A DNA stretch of 64,000 bases from CAVXHV01 sp963761445 (GCA_963761445.1 CAVXHV010000004.1:1302001-1366000); one strand, 5' to 3'; numbered from the stretch's first letter, positions 18,284 through 26,833 are shown. Translations and numbers: made by a program. Notes: a model not told the origin generated them from the letters alone.

Positions 18284-18310
18284 TGTCGCCTCTCGCTCCG
18301 CGAAAGAGCG
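18284..18310. repeat. Dispersed palindrome CTTTCGCTCCGCGAAAG, copy 1
   Basis: TGTCGCCTCTCGCTCCGCGA followed by AAGAGCG repeats at 19115-19141 with few differences. The core is palindromic. Confidence 0.7.
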
Positions 18311-18349
18311 TATCAGTGTCAGTTAAAGCAATTCCCCTCGCCAGGCGGA

Positions 18350-18520
18350 AATCCCTGTCCCCGCCTGCGGAAGCGAAAATACCAGCGCGGGAACCAGCTC
18401 CTCCGAGCCGGCCTTCGCGCGCAATCGCCCCATTCATTAATCCATAAAATCATTATTGACTGTAACAATTGAGGCCGATACCATTATCCCAGGCAGAACC
18501 GATCGAAGCAACCCGGGAAG
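18350..18520 (-). pseudogene. Duplicated marR 5' stub with its divergent promoter
   Basis: From ATG 18433 the minus strand encodes MGRLRAKAGSEELVPALVF, a diverged match to the intact MarR at 19986 (MGRLRGKGASGELDSKLAF); similarity fades after ~30 codons. On the other side, 18435-18500 matches 19988-20050 and keeps a rightward promoter layout, TTGACT (18456-18461), a 17-bp spacer and TACCAT (18479-18484). No gene follows it to the right. It is therefore a truncated duplicate of the marR/VOC control region. Confidence 0.7.
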
Positions 18521-18675
18521 TGGTCTCCTTCATGTTGGCGCAACCGGATCACCCGCGCCCTTGCCCGCCATTCGCTCAACGATTTGGCTGCGCCGCTTCG
18601 TCATTCGCGCGATGTTCAGCCGGCTGTTTCTACCGCTCTTCATCCGGCTAGAGGCGTCCGCAGCGTGCTCCGCGG

Positions 18676-19020
18676 CTAGGGCGACTGAGCGATTGAAGGC
18701 TTGTCCAGCCTCCTGATCGACCGATTGAAGCCGCCTCGCGTTCGTTCTGATTCGATCCAGAAGTCGTCCGTCATCCTTTCGAAGTCGTCCGCCATCTTTT
18801 TGCAGTCGTTCGCCATCCCTTCAAAGGATTTTAGCGTATCGGCGATCATTCTTGCACTTTGCGGATCGACGGCTGCGCTTTGCTGCGCCGCGGCCAGCTC
18901 GTTCTGCTTCGCCACGGCCGCCCTGCGCAGCAAAACGCTCTGAATAACCAAAGTCAAGCCGAGCGCCGCTACGGCAACGACGATCATGATCGTCCGCAGT
19001 CGGAACCGGAGCGGCGGCAT
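18676..19020 (-). CDS. Small membrane-anchored hypothetical protein
   Basis: 114 residues. The N-terminus RFRLRTIMIVVAVAALGLTL is a basic stretch plus one transmembrane helix, followed by an amphipathic, coiled-coil-prone tail rich in Ala, Gln, Lys and Asp (RRAAVAKQNELAAAQQ; DTLKSFEGMANDCKKMADDF). Two other proteins nearby (19081-19475 and 20661-20948) share the R-x-R-x-R-T-(I/L)-MI-(V/I)-VA signature, which is frequent in planctomycete genomes. Function unknown; topology suggests the tail lies outside the cytoplasm. Confidence 0.6.
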   Translation of the reverse strand: MPPLRFRLRTIMIVVAVAALGLTLVIQSVLLRRAAVAKQNELAAAQQSAAVDPQSARMIADTLKSFEGMANDCKKMADDFERMTDDFWIESERTRGGFNRSIRRLDKPSIAQSP

Positions 19021-19080
19021 AGTGTTGCGTGACCTCTCGAGAGATAACCTCTTTCACCCTCTGCTCGATTTGCTGATGCG

Positions 19081-19475
19081 TCACGCTCCCAAGGGGAAAT
19101 CGCTCCTTGCCCAGTGTCGCCTTTCGCTCCGCGAAAGTGCGTTTCTCTGTCCCCACTCCCCGCACGGCAACATTTCCGCTCGCACGCTCCGACCTGTCAC
19201 TACCGTTTTCCACTCGTCGCCACCACCTTGGCTCCGCTCGTAAATCAATTGCTGCAATTGAGCATTCTTCTCCTCGGCGATGTACGCCTCGTGCACAGCC
19301 CTGGCCGCCGCCGCATTGGCCAGGGCTCGATTCGCCTAGAGCCTCGGCTCGAGCCGCCCGCTCCCTCGTCATCGCCCTCTGGCAGCAAAACCCCCTGAAT
19401 CGCCAGCGTCAGCACCAGCGCCGAAAACGCCACCACAATCATCAGCGTCCGCACCCGAAACCGGATTCGCCCCAT
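19081..19475 (-). CDS. Small membrane-anchored hypothetical protein, frameshifted
   Basis: From ATG 19475 the frame reads IRFRVRTLMIVVAFSALVLT, the same basic-plus-helix signature as its neighbours at 18676 and 20661. Two frame changes follow (about 19395 and 19330). The third frame gives MHEAYIAEEKNAQLQQLIYE and ends at 19081. The assembled product of ~130 residues is one membrane helix plus a helical, Gln/Glu-rich tail. Its last ~25 codons run through the CTTTCGCTCCGCGAAAG palindrome, so the natural C-terminus is uncertain. Confidence 0.45.
19115..19141. repeat. Dispersed palindrome CTTTCGCTCCGCGAAAG, copy 2
   Basis: Matches 18284-18310. It lies inside the 3' part of the frameshifted small membrane protein gene. 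Confidence 0.7.
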
Positions 19476-19491
19476 CCCCCAACCCCCACCG

Positions 19492-19986
19492 CTAACCCTC
19501 AGCCAGCTTCCGAAACCCAGGATGTACCCCCGGCACAAGCTTCTGCTCATCGGCGATCCGCCGGAGAAAGCCGGCGAGCTGAGCACGCTCGCTTTGGTTC
19601 AGTGCGGCGCAAAGCACATCCTCATGCTCGTATCCAATGCGACCGATTTGTTCCAGGATTTCCCGTCCCGCCCGCGTCAGGTAAAGCGCGTACGAACGCC
19701 TGTCAGCCGGGCTATCCCGCCGCTCGACGAGCCCCCGCTGCTCGAGCTCGTCGAGCACGCCAACCAGACGGCTCGGAAACAACCCCAGCTTCTCCCCCAG
19801 CGCCTGCTGAGAGAGCCCATCAGCGTCCGCAACCACGCGCAAAACCCCCGCGTGTGCAGGCTTCAGCCCCAGCGGCTCGAGTCGCTCCGCGAATCGCGCG
19901 GAAGCATGTGCCCCCACCTGCGAAAGCAAAAACGCTAACTTCGAATCCAGTTCGCCCGACGCACCCTTGCCGCGCAATCGCCCCAT
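19492..19986 (-). CDS. MarR-family winged-helix transcriptional regulator
   Basis: 164 residues, normal MarR length. The winged helix-turn-helix is clear: LKPAHAGVLRVVADADGLSQ, QALGEKLGLFPSRLVGVLDE and the wing RRDSPADRRSYALYLT, flanked by the N- and C-terminal dimerisation helices. These proteins bind palindromic operators as dimers and are usually released by small phenolic or oxidant ligands. The gene is divergent from the VOC protein at 20219, with 232 bases between starts, so it probably controls itself and that gene. A degraded copy of its first 30 codons and its promoter sits at 18350-18520. Confidence 0.85.
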   Translation of the reverse strand: MGRLRGKGASGELDSKLAFLLSQVGAHASARFAERLEPLGLKPAHAGVLRVVADADGLSQQALGEKLGLFPSRLVGVLDELEQRGLVERRDSPADRRSYALYLTRAGREILEQIGRIGYEHEDVLCAALNQSERAQLAGFLRRIADEQKLVPGVHPGFRKLAEG

Positions 19987-20008
19987 TCATTACCCCAGAA
20001 AATCATTA

Positions 20009-20037
20009 TTGACATTAACGATTAACGCCGATACTAT
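20009..20037 (+). promoter_or_regulatory. Sigma-70 type promoter with candidate MarR operator
   Basis: TTGACA (20009-20014), a 17-bp spacer and TACTAT (20032-20037), pointing at the VOC gene. The spacer contains TTAACGATTAA (20015-20025), an imperfect palindrome placed where a MarR dimer would block polymerase. The divergent marR start is at 19986. Operator assignment is inference. Confidence 0.6.
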
Positions 20038-20067
20038 TATCGCAGGCAGAGCCAATAGAGGCAAGCC

Positions 20068-20179
20068 ATCAAGTAGGTCAGGCTTCAGCCTGACGATCAA
20101 GTAGGTCAGGCTTTAGCCTGACGATCAAGTAGGTCGGGCTTCAGCCTGACGATCAAGTAGGTCAGGCTTTAGCCTGACG
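20068..20179. repeat. Four tandem 28-bp units with a palindromic core
   Basis: ATCAAGTAGGTCAGGCTTCA then GCCTGACG repeats at 20068, 20096, 20124 and 20152 with one or two base changes. The core GTCAGGCTT-(C/T)AGCCTGAC is palindromic. Related single copies lie at 42445-42540. It sits in the 5' leader of the VOC gene, between promoter and start, so the transcript would begin with stacked hairpins. Confidence 0.88.
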
Positions 20180-20218
20180 ATTGAGTGCCCCCCAAGTCGA
20201 TCAAAAGGAGCCCGTCCC

Positions 20219-20596
20219 ATGCAACTCAATCACCTCAACCTGACCGTCCCCGACGTCTCTCAAACCCGCACCTTCTTCGAAACCCATTTCGGCTTCCGGT
20301 GCGTGGTCGAGCGGGGCCGCGAGGCCCTGGCCGTTCTGATCAATGAATCGGGATTCGTCTTGACTCTGAACAACTTCAACAAGGAAAAGGAAATCGAATA
20401 CCCCGGCGCCTTCCACATCGGGTTCATGCAAGACAGCCGGGAGCGAGTCGACGAAATCTACGGCCGGCTCAAAGCCGCCGGCTTCGACGCGGCTCCCCCG
20501 AAGGAGTTCCACGGCGCCTGGACCTTCTATCTCAAAGCTCCGGGCGGGTTCCTCGTCGAGGTCGGCCACCAGCACCGCATATCGAGCGAGGGGTAA
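20219..20596 (+). CDS. VOC-superfamily (glyoxalase/bleomycin-resistance fold) protein
   Basis: 125 residues forming two beta-alpha-beta-beta-beta modules: MQLNHLNLTVPDVSQTRTFF opens the first, and HIGF plus FYLKAPGGFLVEVGHQ closes the second. His5, the His of HIGF and the Glu of LVEVGH are positioned as metal ligands. AAGGAG lies eight bases before ATG 20219. Members are lyases, dioxygenases or drug/antibiotic-sequestering proteins; substrate cannot be assigned. The divergent MarR gene suggests inducible detoxification. Confidence 0.85.
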   Translation: MQLNHLNLTVPDVSQTRTFFETHFGFRCVVERGREALAVLINESGFVLTLNNFNKEKEIEYPGAFHIGFMQDSRERVDEIYGRLKAAGFDAAPPKEFHGAWTFYLKAPGGFLVEVGHQHRISSEG

Positions 20597-20660
20597 GGCA
20601 CGCCCCAATCTTTTGCCACGGACCTGCCAGGCCTCAGTCACGCCAATCTCACTCGACCCA

Positions 20661-20948
20661 TCACGGCCGCTTGTCGTGTCCCGTCTGCGCCTTCCTCACC
20701 TCATCGCCGGCATGTTTCGCCTCCGCTCGCGTTGCCTCGAGCAACGACTGGGCAGCCGCCAATTGCTGCTCGGCCCGGAGCCGCTGCATCTCGGCGGTCG
20801 CACGCGCACGCTCCGCCTCGGCCCGATACATCTCCATCTGAACCTGTGCCTTGTTCAGGTAATACTGCTGCAAGACGGTCACCAAGACGAGCGCCACAAA
20901 CGCCACGATGATCATGATCGTCCGCAGCCGATACCGAATTCGCGCCAT
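20661..20948 (-). CDS. Small membrane-anchored coiled-coil protein
   Basis: 95 residues. IRYRLRTIMIIVAFVALVLV is a basic stretch plus one membrane helix; the rest is a continuous charged helix (MEMYRAEAERARATAEMQRL, RAEQQLAAAQSLLEATRAEA). It starts 21 bases after the FGE stop on the same strand, so it is probably the last gene of the sulfatase-FGE operon. It shares the N-terminal signature of the proteins at 18676 and 19081. Function unknown. Confidence 0.6.
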   Translation of the reverse strand: MARIRYRLRTIMIIVAFVALVLVTVLQQYYLNKAQVQMEMYRAEAERARATAEMQRLRAEQQLAAAQSLLEATRAEAKHAGDEVRKAQTGHDKRP

Positions 20949-20969
20949 GGCGTGCCACCCTCGACCTCG

Positions 20970-22115
20970 TCAATCCTTCTTACCGGCGTCCGGCGAAACC
21001 ACGCACCGAAACCCAACATGATTGGCCGCGCTGTCCGGCGCACCCTTGCCCCGGGCGCCGGGCAGATACCTTGTGCAATACTGATCCGAGCACAGGAACG
21101 ACCCACCGCGTTGCACGCGCTTGGCAATCCCGGTCTCGTCCGGGTCGAAACTTGTTGCCGGCCCGGTCGGATTCTCGCGCGTCGTCGTCTCGTACCTCGG
21201 CCGATACCAGTCAGCGCACCATTCCCACACGTTCCCGGCCATGTCAAACAGCCCAGATCCATTGGGTGGAAACGTTCCCACCGGCGCCGTGCGCGCAAAC
21301 CCATCGTCGTTCGTGTTTTGATCGGGAAACCGCCCTTCCCAGATATTCGCCTGCCACTTCCCGCCCGGCAGCAGCTCCTCACCCCAGACATACCGCGCAC
21401 GGGCCAGTTTTCCGCGTGATGCAAACTCCCATTCGGCTTCACTCGGCAGGCGCTTGCCTGCCCAGTTTGCGTATGCCAAAGCATCATACCAGCAAATCTG
21501 AACGACAGGATGATCGTCCTTTCCCACGATCGTACTGCCCGGCCCCTCGGGGTGCCGCCAGTCCGCGCCCGGGACATATCGCCACCACACGAGTGGATCT
21601 TCGACCGAGACGCGTCCCGCCGGCGGTGTGAACACAATCGACCCCGGCACAAGCTTCTCGGCCGGCGCGCCTGGATAGTCCTTCGCCTCCGGCTTGCGCT
21701 CGGCAATGGTGCGATAACCGGTTGCCTCCACAAACCGGGCGAACTGATGGTTCGTGACCTCGGTACGGTCCATCCAGAACCCGGAAATCGTGACTTGGTG
21801 CACGGGCCCGGCGTCGAGCATCGAGGCGTCGTCTCCTCCCATCCAGAACGTGCCGCCCGGTATCCACACCATCCCCTCGGGCAACGGCCCGGGTGGCGTC
21901 AAGGCAGGCACGGCCGCTCGAACCACCTCAAAAGGCTTCGCAGCCGGTTGCCTCGCGCCTGCCGGTGCCTCTCCAGGCGAGCTCGCCGTGCGATGACAGC
22001 CGGCTACGGCGCCAAATGCGAGCGCGCCGATGCCAATTCCCAGCACGCACAACGTTATCGGCGAAACGCATCTGCCCATCAAAATCCCGCTTCCCGCCCC
22101 CAGAAGCTCGCTCAC
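20970..22115 (-). CDS. Formylglycine-generating enzyme (sulfatase-modifying factor), lipoprotein
   Basis: The enzyme converts the active-site Cys of sulfatases to C-alpha-formylglycine. The FGE-sulfatase fold is evident from MVWIPGGTFWMGG, DRTEVTNHQFARFVEATGY, RLPSEAEWEFASRG and GNVWEWCADWY. The C-terminal motif RVQRGGSFLCSDQYC followed by TRYLPGAR keeps both cysteines that define true FGEs, so catalysis is plausible. Most FGE-fold paralogues lack them. The internal start ATG 22079 gives a lipoprotein-like signal (MGRCVSPITLCVLGIG ... AVAGC), while the first start (GTG 22115) overlaps the sulfatase stop by four bases. The coupling implies co-production with its substrate. Confidence 0.9.
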   Translation of the reverse strand: MSELLGAGSGILMGRCVSPITLCVLGIGIGALAFGAVAGCHRTASSPGEAPAGARQPAAKPFEVVRAAVPALTPPGPLPEGMVWIPGGTFWMGGDDASMLDAGPVHQVTISGFWMDRTEVTNHQFARFVEATGYRTIAERKPEAKDYPGAPAEKLVPGSIVFTPPAGRVSVEDPLVWWRYVPGADWRHPEGPGSTIVGKDDHPVVQICWYDALAYANWAGKRLPSEAEWEFASRGKLARARYVWGEELLPGGKWQANIWEGRFPDQNTNDDGFARTAPVGTFPPNGSGLFDMAGNVWEWCADWYRPRYETTTRENPTGPATSFDPDETGIAKRVQRGGSFLCSDQYCTRYLPGARGKGAPDSAANHVGFRCVVSPDAGKKD

Positions 22116-23800
22116 TCAAGGCGTTTCACCGTCGCATCGAGCACGCCGGCGCGAGCCTTGTTCCCCTCGACCCAGGCCTCGAGCCGGCCGGTTCCGGCAT
22201 TTGCTTGCACGTCCTTGAACGTGAACTCAGTCACGCTCGGATCGAGCCGCTGCTGGCGATGGATTTCGCCCAGTGCAAGATGCAAGGTCGTGGGAAACGG
22301 CCGCGCCGCAAAATGGAACGTGACTTCGAATCGGCCTGCCCTGGCGACATGAACTCGCCAGAACCCCACGTCGTTGGGGTTCGTGCCGGCCAGCGGTCCG
22401 CGCCAGTCCTGTCGCGTCAGGATCGAGGGATTTTCACGTGTGCCTCCCAGCTCGATCGGTGACGGCTCATATCCGCGTGTGGCCGAGACATCCTGGAACC
22501 ACGCAAGATGGCCCTTATACATTTTCGAGACGATGTCGCCGTGCCGGGCCGAGATGTCCTCGAGCTCGAGTGGGTCGTGTTCCATGTCGTAGAGCTCGAG
22601 CTTGGGCGGCTTGGCACCCGGAATCGGCTCGCGGCGCACCAGTTTGTACGTTTGCGATCGCGCGGCAAACGCACGGCCCGCCTCGGGCGTGTCGCCGCGA
22701 TGCCACTGGAAATAAAGCGTCCGGTCGGCCCAGCCCGCCGTCTGTTTCCCCGTGACGAGCGGCAGCAAGCTCTTGCCGTCCAGCTTGTCGTCCTTCGGAA
22801 GCGACGCTCCGCAGGCATCCAGCAGCGTCGGCATCAGATCGATGTGCGCGGTGATCTTGTCAACGGCCAGGCCGCTAGGAAAATGACCGGGCCAGCGCAG
22901 GTAGCATGGCACGCGGATGCCGCCGTCGTAAACCGAGCCCTTCCAGCCCCGCAGCCCGGTATTGAATCGCACAAAAGCCGGCCCGTTGTCGGTCAGAAAC
23001 ACGACGATCGTGTTGGCCGCGAGCTTGCGATCGTCGAGCGCCTTGAGTACCCGGCCCACGTTCTTGTCGATGTTCGACACCATCGCATAGACCCGCGCCA
23101 CGTTCTCGGCCGGAGCCTCCCATTCCTTGGGAATGCGCTGGCCGAGCTGCGGGAACGACGAGAGTGCCAGGTCCATCGCCTTGTATGGCGCCAGCTCGGC
23201 CTCGGAGACCTCGAGCGGCTCGTGCGGGCAGTTGAACGCGAGATAGGCAAAGAACGGCCGGTCGCTCTTCGACTGCAAGAACTCAATCGCCGCCCCCGCG
23301 AAAATATCGCTGCAATATCCCTTGTGTCGCTCGGCGGCCCCGTTGTGCTGAAGGATCGGGTCAAAGTAGCTGCTGCCCCCAGGCGGGTCGGAATTCTGGC
23401 CGATGCCGCCGCCCTTGATCACCAGGGCTTCTTGAAACCCCTGGTCGATCGGACGCATGGGCGCGTTATCGCCCAGGTGCCATTTGCCAAAAATGCCCGT
23501 TCGATACCCGGCGGCTCCCAGCACTTCCGCGAGTGTGACTTCATCCGGATACATGAGCGCCCGCCCCAAGTACGTGTCGACCACGCCGGTGCGGTAGTTG
23601 TATCGCCCGGTGAGCAAGCTGGCTCGCGTCGGTGCGCAGACCGGCGAAACGTAGAAGTTCTTGAGCCAGACGCTCTCCCCGGCGAACTTGTCGAGGTTCG
23701 GCGTCTTGATCTTCGGGTTGCCGTGAACGCCTAGATCGCCGAATCCCTGGTCATCGCTGATGATCACAAGCACATTCGGCCGCCCGTCCGGCGCGGCCAC
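22112..23800 (-). CDS. Sulfatase (arylsulfatase A-type), signal peptide frameshifted
   Basis: A 562-residue alkaline-phosphatase-fold sulfatase. The N-terminal metal site is RPNVLVIISDDQGFGDLG, and the sulfatase signature CAPTRASLLTGR carries the Cys that becomes formylglycine. GIFGKWHLGD and FLTDNGPAF add further metal/sulfate ligands. A C-terminal ~100-residue domain follows. The annotated frame opens at GTG 23800 without a signal sequence. One base out of frame, TTG 23873 (GGAG upstream) gives MARTRLTFSIAGALIIVGFA, a good signal peptide that would join at GAAAVAAPDG. A one-base indel near 23805 is therefore likely and the real start is probably 23873. FGE is encoded next, overlapping by four bases. 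The target is probably a sulfated polysaccharide. Confidence 0.9.
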   Translation of the reverse strand: MAAPDGRPNVLVIISDDQGFGDLGVHGNPKIKTPNLDKFAGESVWLKNFYVSPVCAPTRASLLTGRYNYRTGVVDTYLGRALMYPDEVTLAEVLGAAGYRTGIFGKWHLGDNAPMRPIDQGFQEALVIKGGGIGQNSDPPGGSSYFDPILQHNGAAERHKGYCSDIFAGAAIEFLQSKSDRPFFAYLAFNCPHEPLEVSEAELAPYKAMDLALSSFPQLGQRIPKEWEAPAENVARVYAMVSNIDKNVGRVLKALDDRKLAANTIVVFLTDNGPAFVRFNTGLRGWKGSVYDGGIRVPCYLRWPGHFPSGLAVDKITAHIDLMPTLLDACGASLPKDDKLDGKSLLPLVTGKQTAGWADRTLYFQWHRGDTPEAGRAFAARSQTYKLVRREPIPGAKPPKLELYDMEHDPLELEDISARHGDIVSKMYKGHLAWFQDVSATRGYEPSPIELGGTRENPSILTRQDWRGPLAGTNPNDVGFWRVHVARAGRFEVTFHFAARPFPTTLHLALGEIHRQQRLDPSVTEFTFKDVQANAGTGRLEAWVEGNKARAGVLDATVKRLE

Positions 23801-23991
23801 GGCCGCAGCGCCGCGCGAACCCCACGATGATCAAAGCACCGGCAATGGAAAATGTCAGCCTCGTGCGTGCCAACGCTCGTGCTCCGCGAAGAGAACGCGA
23901 CCTCTTTCCCCCCCGGGCCCATCCCGCTCCCAGCACAGCATACCCGCGCGCACACGAAAAATCTCCACCGCGGCTCCCCTCGGGCATGTAG

Positions 23992-24009
23992 GGTCCGCCA
24001 CTGCGGACC
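23992..24009. repeat. Dispersed GGTCCGC...GCGGACC palindrome
   Basis: GTAGGGTCCGCCACTGCGGACC matches the copies at about 31022-31091. It lies between the divergent sulfatase and surface-protein genes. Confidence 0.6.
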
Positions 24010-24110
24010 GTTCCCTGTGTACACGCTGAGTGTGATAGACTACCGGTGAGATACACGCGATCATCGTGGGCGCAATTGCCATTTACCAGCAGCATCTCTG
24101 GAGAATTCTC

Positions 24111-24998
24111 ATGATGTTGGGTCGGTTCGAGATCAGCCGTGGCCGGAACAGCCCCGGTCGCTGGTCCTCGCCCGCCCGTCGCGCTCGGGCCTGGTCGTCC
24201 TTCGGCGAGTGCCTCGAAGATCGGCACCTATTGTCGGCGTCGCTCGGACCAATCCCAAATGTGAGCGTCCCCTCGCTCCAGGGCTACACCCAGCCGATCG
24301 CGCTTCCGGTAGCGGTGTCGACGACCAGCGGCACTCTCGTCCTTGTGCGGCTTGCTTCTAAGCCGTTCCAACCGCTTGGCGCCCCGCCCTTCTTGTCCTA
24401 CACGATTCTCACGTTCCCCGCCCACGGCAAGATTTCTCGGTTCAACTCGGCAACAGGCGGCTTGATCTACACCCCCGCGCCCGGATTTCTCGGGACCGAC
24501 ACCTTCTCGTACGTCGTCAGCTCGAGCGGCCCAGATTCCGGCGAGCCACCGGCCACCAGCAATCCGGCCACGGTAACCATCACCGTGAACCAGACCTACG
24601 TCTCGCTGACCGGGGTTTCGGTCTTCACCAACGGCAGGGGCATGATCTCGAACATCGAGCTCTTCTGGTCCGGTCCGCTCGACGCCTCGCTCGCAAGATC
24701 GAAGGCGCCGTACCAGATCGAAACCGCCAACCGCAAGGGCTCGTTCACCGGCCCCAGGGCCGGATCACTCGCGATCAGAATGGTACGCTACAATGTCAAT
24801 ACCCACGTCGTGAGGCTCACACCGCGGACGTTTTTCTCGAAGTTTACAAACGCCCAGTTGCTCGTGCACGGCAGCGGGCCTGCAGCACTGGCAGCCAGCA
24901 CCGGCCTCCCCATATCGGGCAACAACGGCCCCGCCACAGACGCGACCCGGCTTCTCAGACAATCTGTAGGTGGCGTCATTGGAGCACTTCCCGGATGA
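24111..24998 (+). CDS. Extracellular repeat protein with planctomycete LEDRHLLSA leader
   Basis: The start ATG 24111 follows GGAG at seven bases. The basic leader ends ECLEDRHLLSASLGPIPN; this LE(D/E/P)R-x-LL-(S/A)A motif marks the export leader of many large planctomycete surface proteins. A cadherin-like/tandem-95 domain follows (PAHGKISRFNSATGGLIYTP, PGFLGTDTFSYVV), then a C-terminal domain shared with the next gene (SNIELFWSGPLDASLARSKA). The last ~15 codons (LLRQSVGGVIGALPG) replace the paralogue ending and overlap a DUF1501 3' stub on the other strand, so the C-terminus was altered by a rearrangement. Likely cell-surface; binding partner unknown. Confidence 0.75.
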   Translation: MMLGRFEISRGRNSPGRWSSPARRARAWSSFGECLEDRHLLSASLGPIPNVSVPSLQGYTQPIALPVAVSTTSGTLVLVRLASKPFQPLGAPPFLSYTILTFPAHGKISRFNSATGGLIYTPAPGFLGTDTFSYVVSSSGPDSGEPPATSNPATVTITVNQTYVSLTGVSVFTNGRGMISNIELFWSGPLDASLARSKAPYQIETANRKGSFTGPRAGSLAIRMVRYNVNTHVVRLTPRTFFSKFTNAQLLVHGSGPAALAASTGLPISGNNGPATDATRLLRQSVGGVIGALPG

Positions 24999-25032
24999 CG
25001 TGCCCATGCACGTCCGTTAAGCGCTGATCACT
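24976..25032 (-). pseudogene. 3' stub of a DUF1501 gene
   Basis: On the minus strand the sequence encodes SDQRLTDVHGHVIREVLQ and a stop, a clear match to the last residues of the intact DUF1501 protein at 26931 (IDRRLTDVHGHIIKEVLA). Nothing of the gene remains upstream. It sits immediately behind the first extracellular protein, as the intact gene sits behind the second. Confidence 0.8.
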
Positions 25033-25167
25033 CCGGGCAGCCTTGCGACCCTCAGTTGTTGCCCGTTCGGTCAATCGTCGCTAAAACGGATAAATACTGC
25101 GCACCATTGACACATCGAACGCTTCCTGGCGATTGTGCGCAAAAGCAAGCTGAGAGGAGCTTCCGCG

Positions 25168-26833
25168 ATGAAAACCCGTCTACTTGCAATCAACCATCGG
25201 CAATTCTCCCGAACAGCTTCATCCGCCGCCACTCGCCGCCCCCGCACGCGCCATCGATCGCCATTCCTCGAGTGCCTCGAAGAACGCCAACTGCTGGCCG
25301 CCTCGCTCGCACCCATCCCGAGCCTGAATGTCCCTGCGCTCCAGGGATTTACCCAGCCCCTCGATGGCAGCGGTACATCCGATCCCCAATCGTTCTCGGC
25401 GACCTCGAGCAATCCCGACATCTCCGTGTCCGTCGTCTCCACCACTTTCTGGACCGTGGGCGTCTCGTACACCGATCCCAACGTTCCCGGGAACAGCTTC
25501 ACGGGAACGCTCACATTCGGCCTCTTCGGAAATCTCACTCCCAAAACCGTCACTATGATCTCGGAATTTACGAACGACAATTATTACGTGGATACCGGCA
25601 AGTATCTCGCGCATCGTTACCGACTTCGCACACACCACTTCCAGCGTCGTCCAGGGCGGCGCCCAGGTCGCCGTGGGCGAAGGTGGCGCAAGCGGTCAGC
25701 CGGGTACCCCATTCGCCAACGAAATCCTCCAAGCACTCGCCCCGACCGGAAACAACCAGCTTTTGATGTCCAACTCGGGCGGAACAGATTCAAACGACAC
25801 CCAGTTCTTCATCGACACCGGCCCGCTCGATAGTCAGCTCGCTTATGAATACACGCTGTTCGGCCAGCTCGTCGCCGGCGCAGCCACCCTGGCAAAGATC
25901 GCCGCGGTTCCCGTGACGAGCAATACCGTCACCGGTGAGCCGTCGCAGCCAATCAATCCGATCACGATCACGTCGACGACCTTGTCCACCGCAAGCAGCA
26001 ACGGCGTCCTCCTGATCGACACGACGCAGGCCCATGCCGGCCAATCCGCAACGATCAGCGTCACGGCTCACGATAGTAATGGCACGCCCACTGAGCAGTC
26101 ACAGTCGTTCCAGGTCACTGTCGGACCATACTCCGGACCCTCCAGCCCCACGATCAATTTCAAGCCCTACGCTCTTCCGGTCACGGCAACGTCGGCCGCA
26201 TTTAGCTCGGTGCCGATCCAGCTTGACGGGCAAGCAACGTACCCGGCTCCCACTGTGGGCGGTCCGTCTTACACGCTTGTCACGGCGCCGTCGCATGGAA
26301 CCATCTCGAGCTTCAATCCAGCAACCGGCACTCTGACCTACACTCCTGCGCCCGGATTCGTGGGAACAGACTCTTTCACGTACATCGCGACCTCGGACGG
26401 TCCGAACTCAACTCCGTCTCCCGCCGCCAGCAACCCCGCCACCGTGACCATCACCGTGGGCGACGTCGAGTTAAGCGCGGTCGAGGTCTTCACCAACGAC
26501 ACGGGCAAGGTTTCGAAGATCGAGCTCTACTGGTCCGGTCCGCTCGAAACTCCCCTTGCGAAATCAAAGGCACCCTACGTGCTCGAGCTCGCCAACCGCA
26601 AAGGCTCCTACACCGGCAAGGGCGCGGGCACGATCGCAATCAGGAAAGTGCGATATGACGCCAGCACCGATACCGTGACACTCACGCCGGCCACGCCTTT
26701 CTCCAAGTTCAAGATCGCCCGCGTTCTGGTGCACGGCAGCGGCCGTAAAGCCTTGAAAGGCAGCCACAACCTCCCCATCTCCGGCGACAACGGCCCCGGC
26801 ACAGACGCAACCTGGAGTCTCACCTACGTATGA
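25168..26833 (+). CDS. Surface protein with cyclophilin-type peptidyl-prolyl isomerase domain, frameshifted
   Basis: Start ATG 25168 follows GAGGAG at eight bases. The leader ends FLECLEERQLLAASLAPIPS. A cyclophilin-like domain occupies about residues 75-250: NSFTGTLTFGLFGNLTPKTV, FTNDNYYVDTG, then SSVVQGGAQVAVGEGG, TPFANEILQALAPTG, MSNSGGTDSNDTQFFI and EYTLFGQLVAG. A one-base indel near 25603 moves the reading frame within the domain. A Ca-rich or Ig-like linker, a tandem-95 domain (GTISSFNPATGTLTYTPAPG) and the C-terminal domain shared with the previous gene (SKIELYWSGPLETPLAKSKA) follow. It probably acts on exported proteins at the surface. Catalytic competence is not certain because the usual Arg/Phe active-site set cannot be verified by eye. 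Confidence 0.75.

Noticed and set aside
18228..18437. 69-codon minus frame starting MNGAIAREG
   Set aside because: The neighbouring frame matches the MarR N-terminus; this frame is its shadow in the degraded stub.
20068..20179. Possible CRISPR array
   Set aside because: The units are contiguous with no spacers and lie in a 5' leader; no cas gene is nearby.
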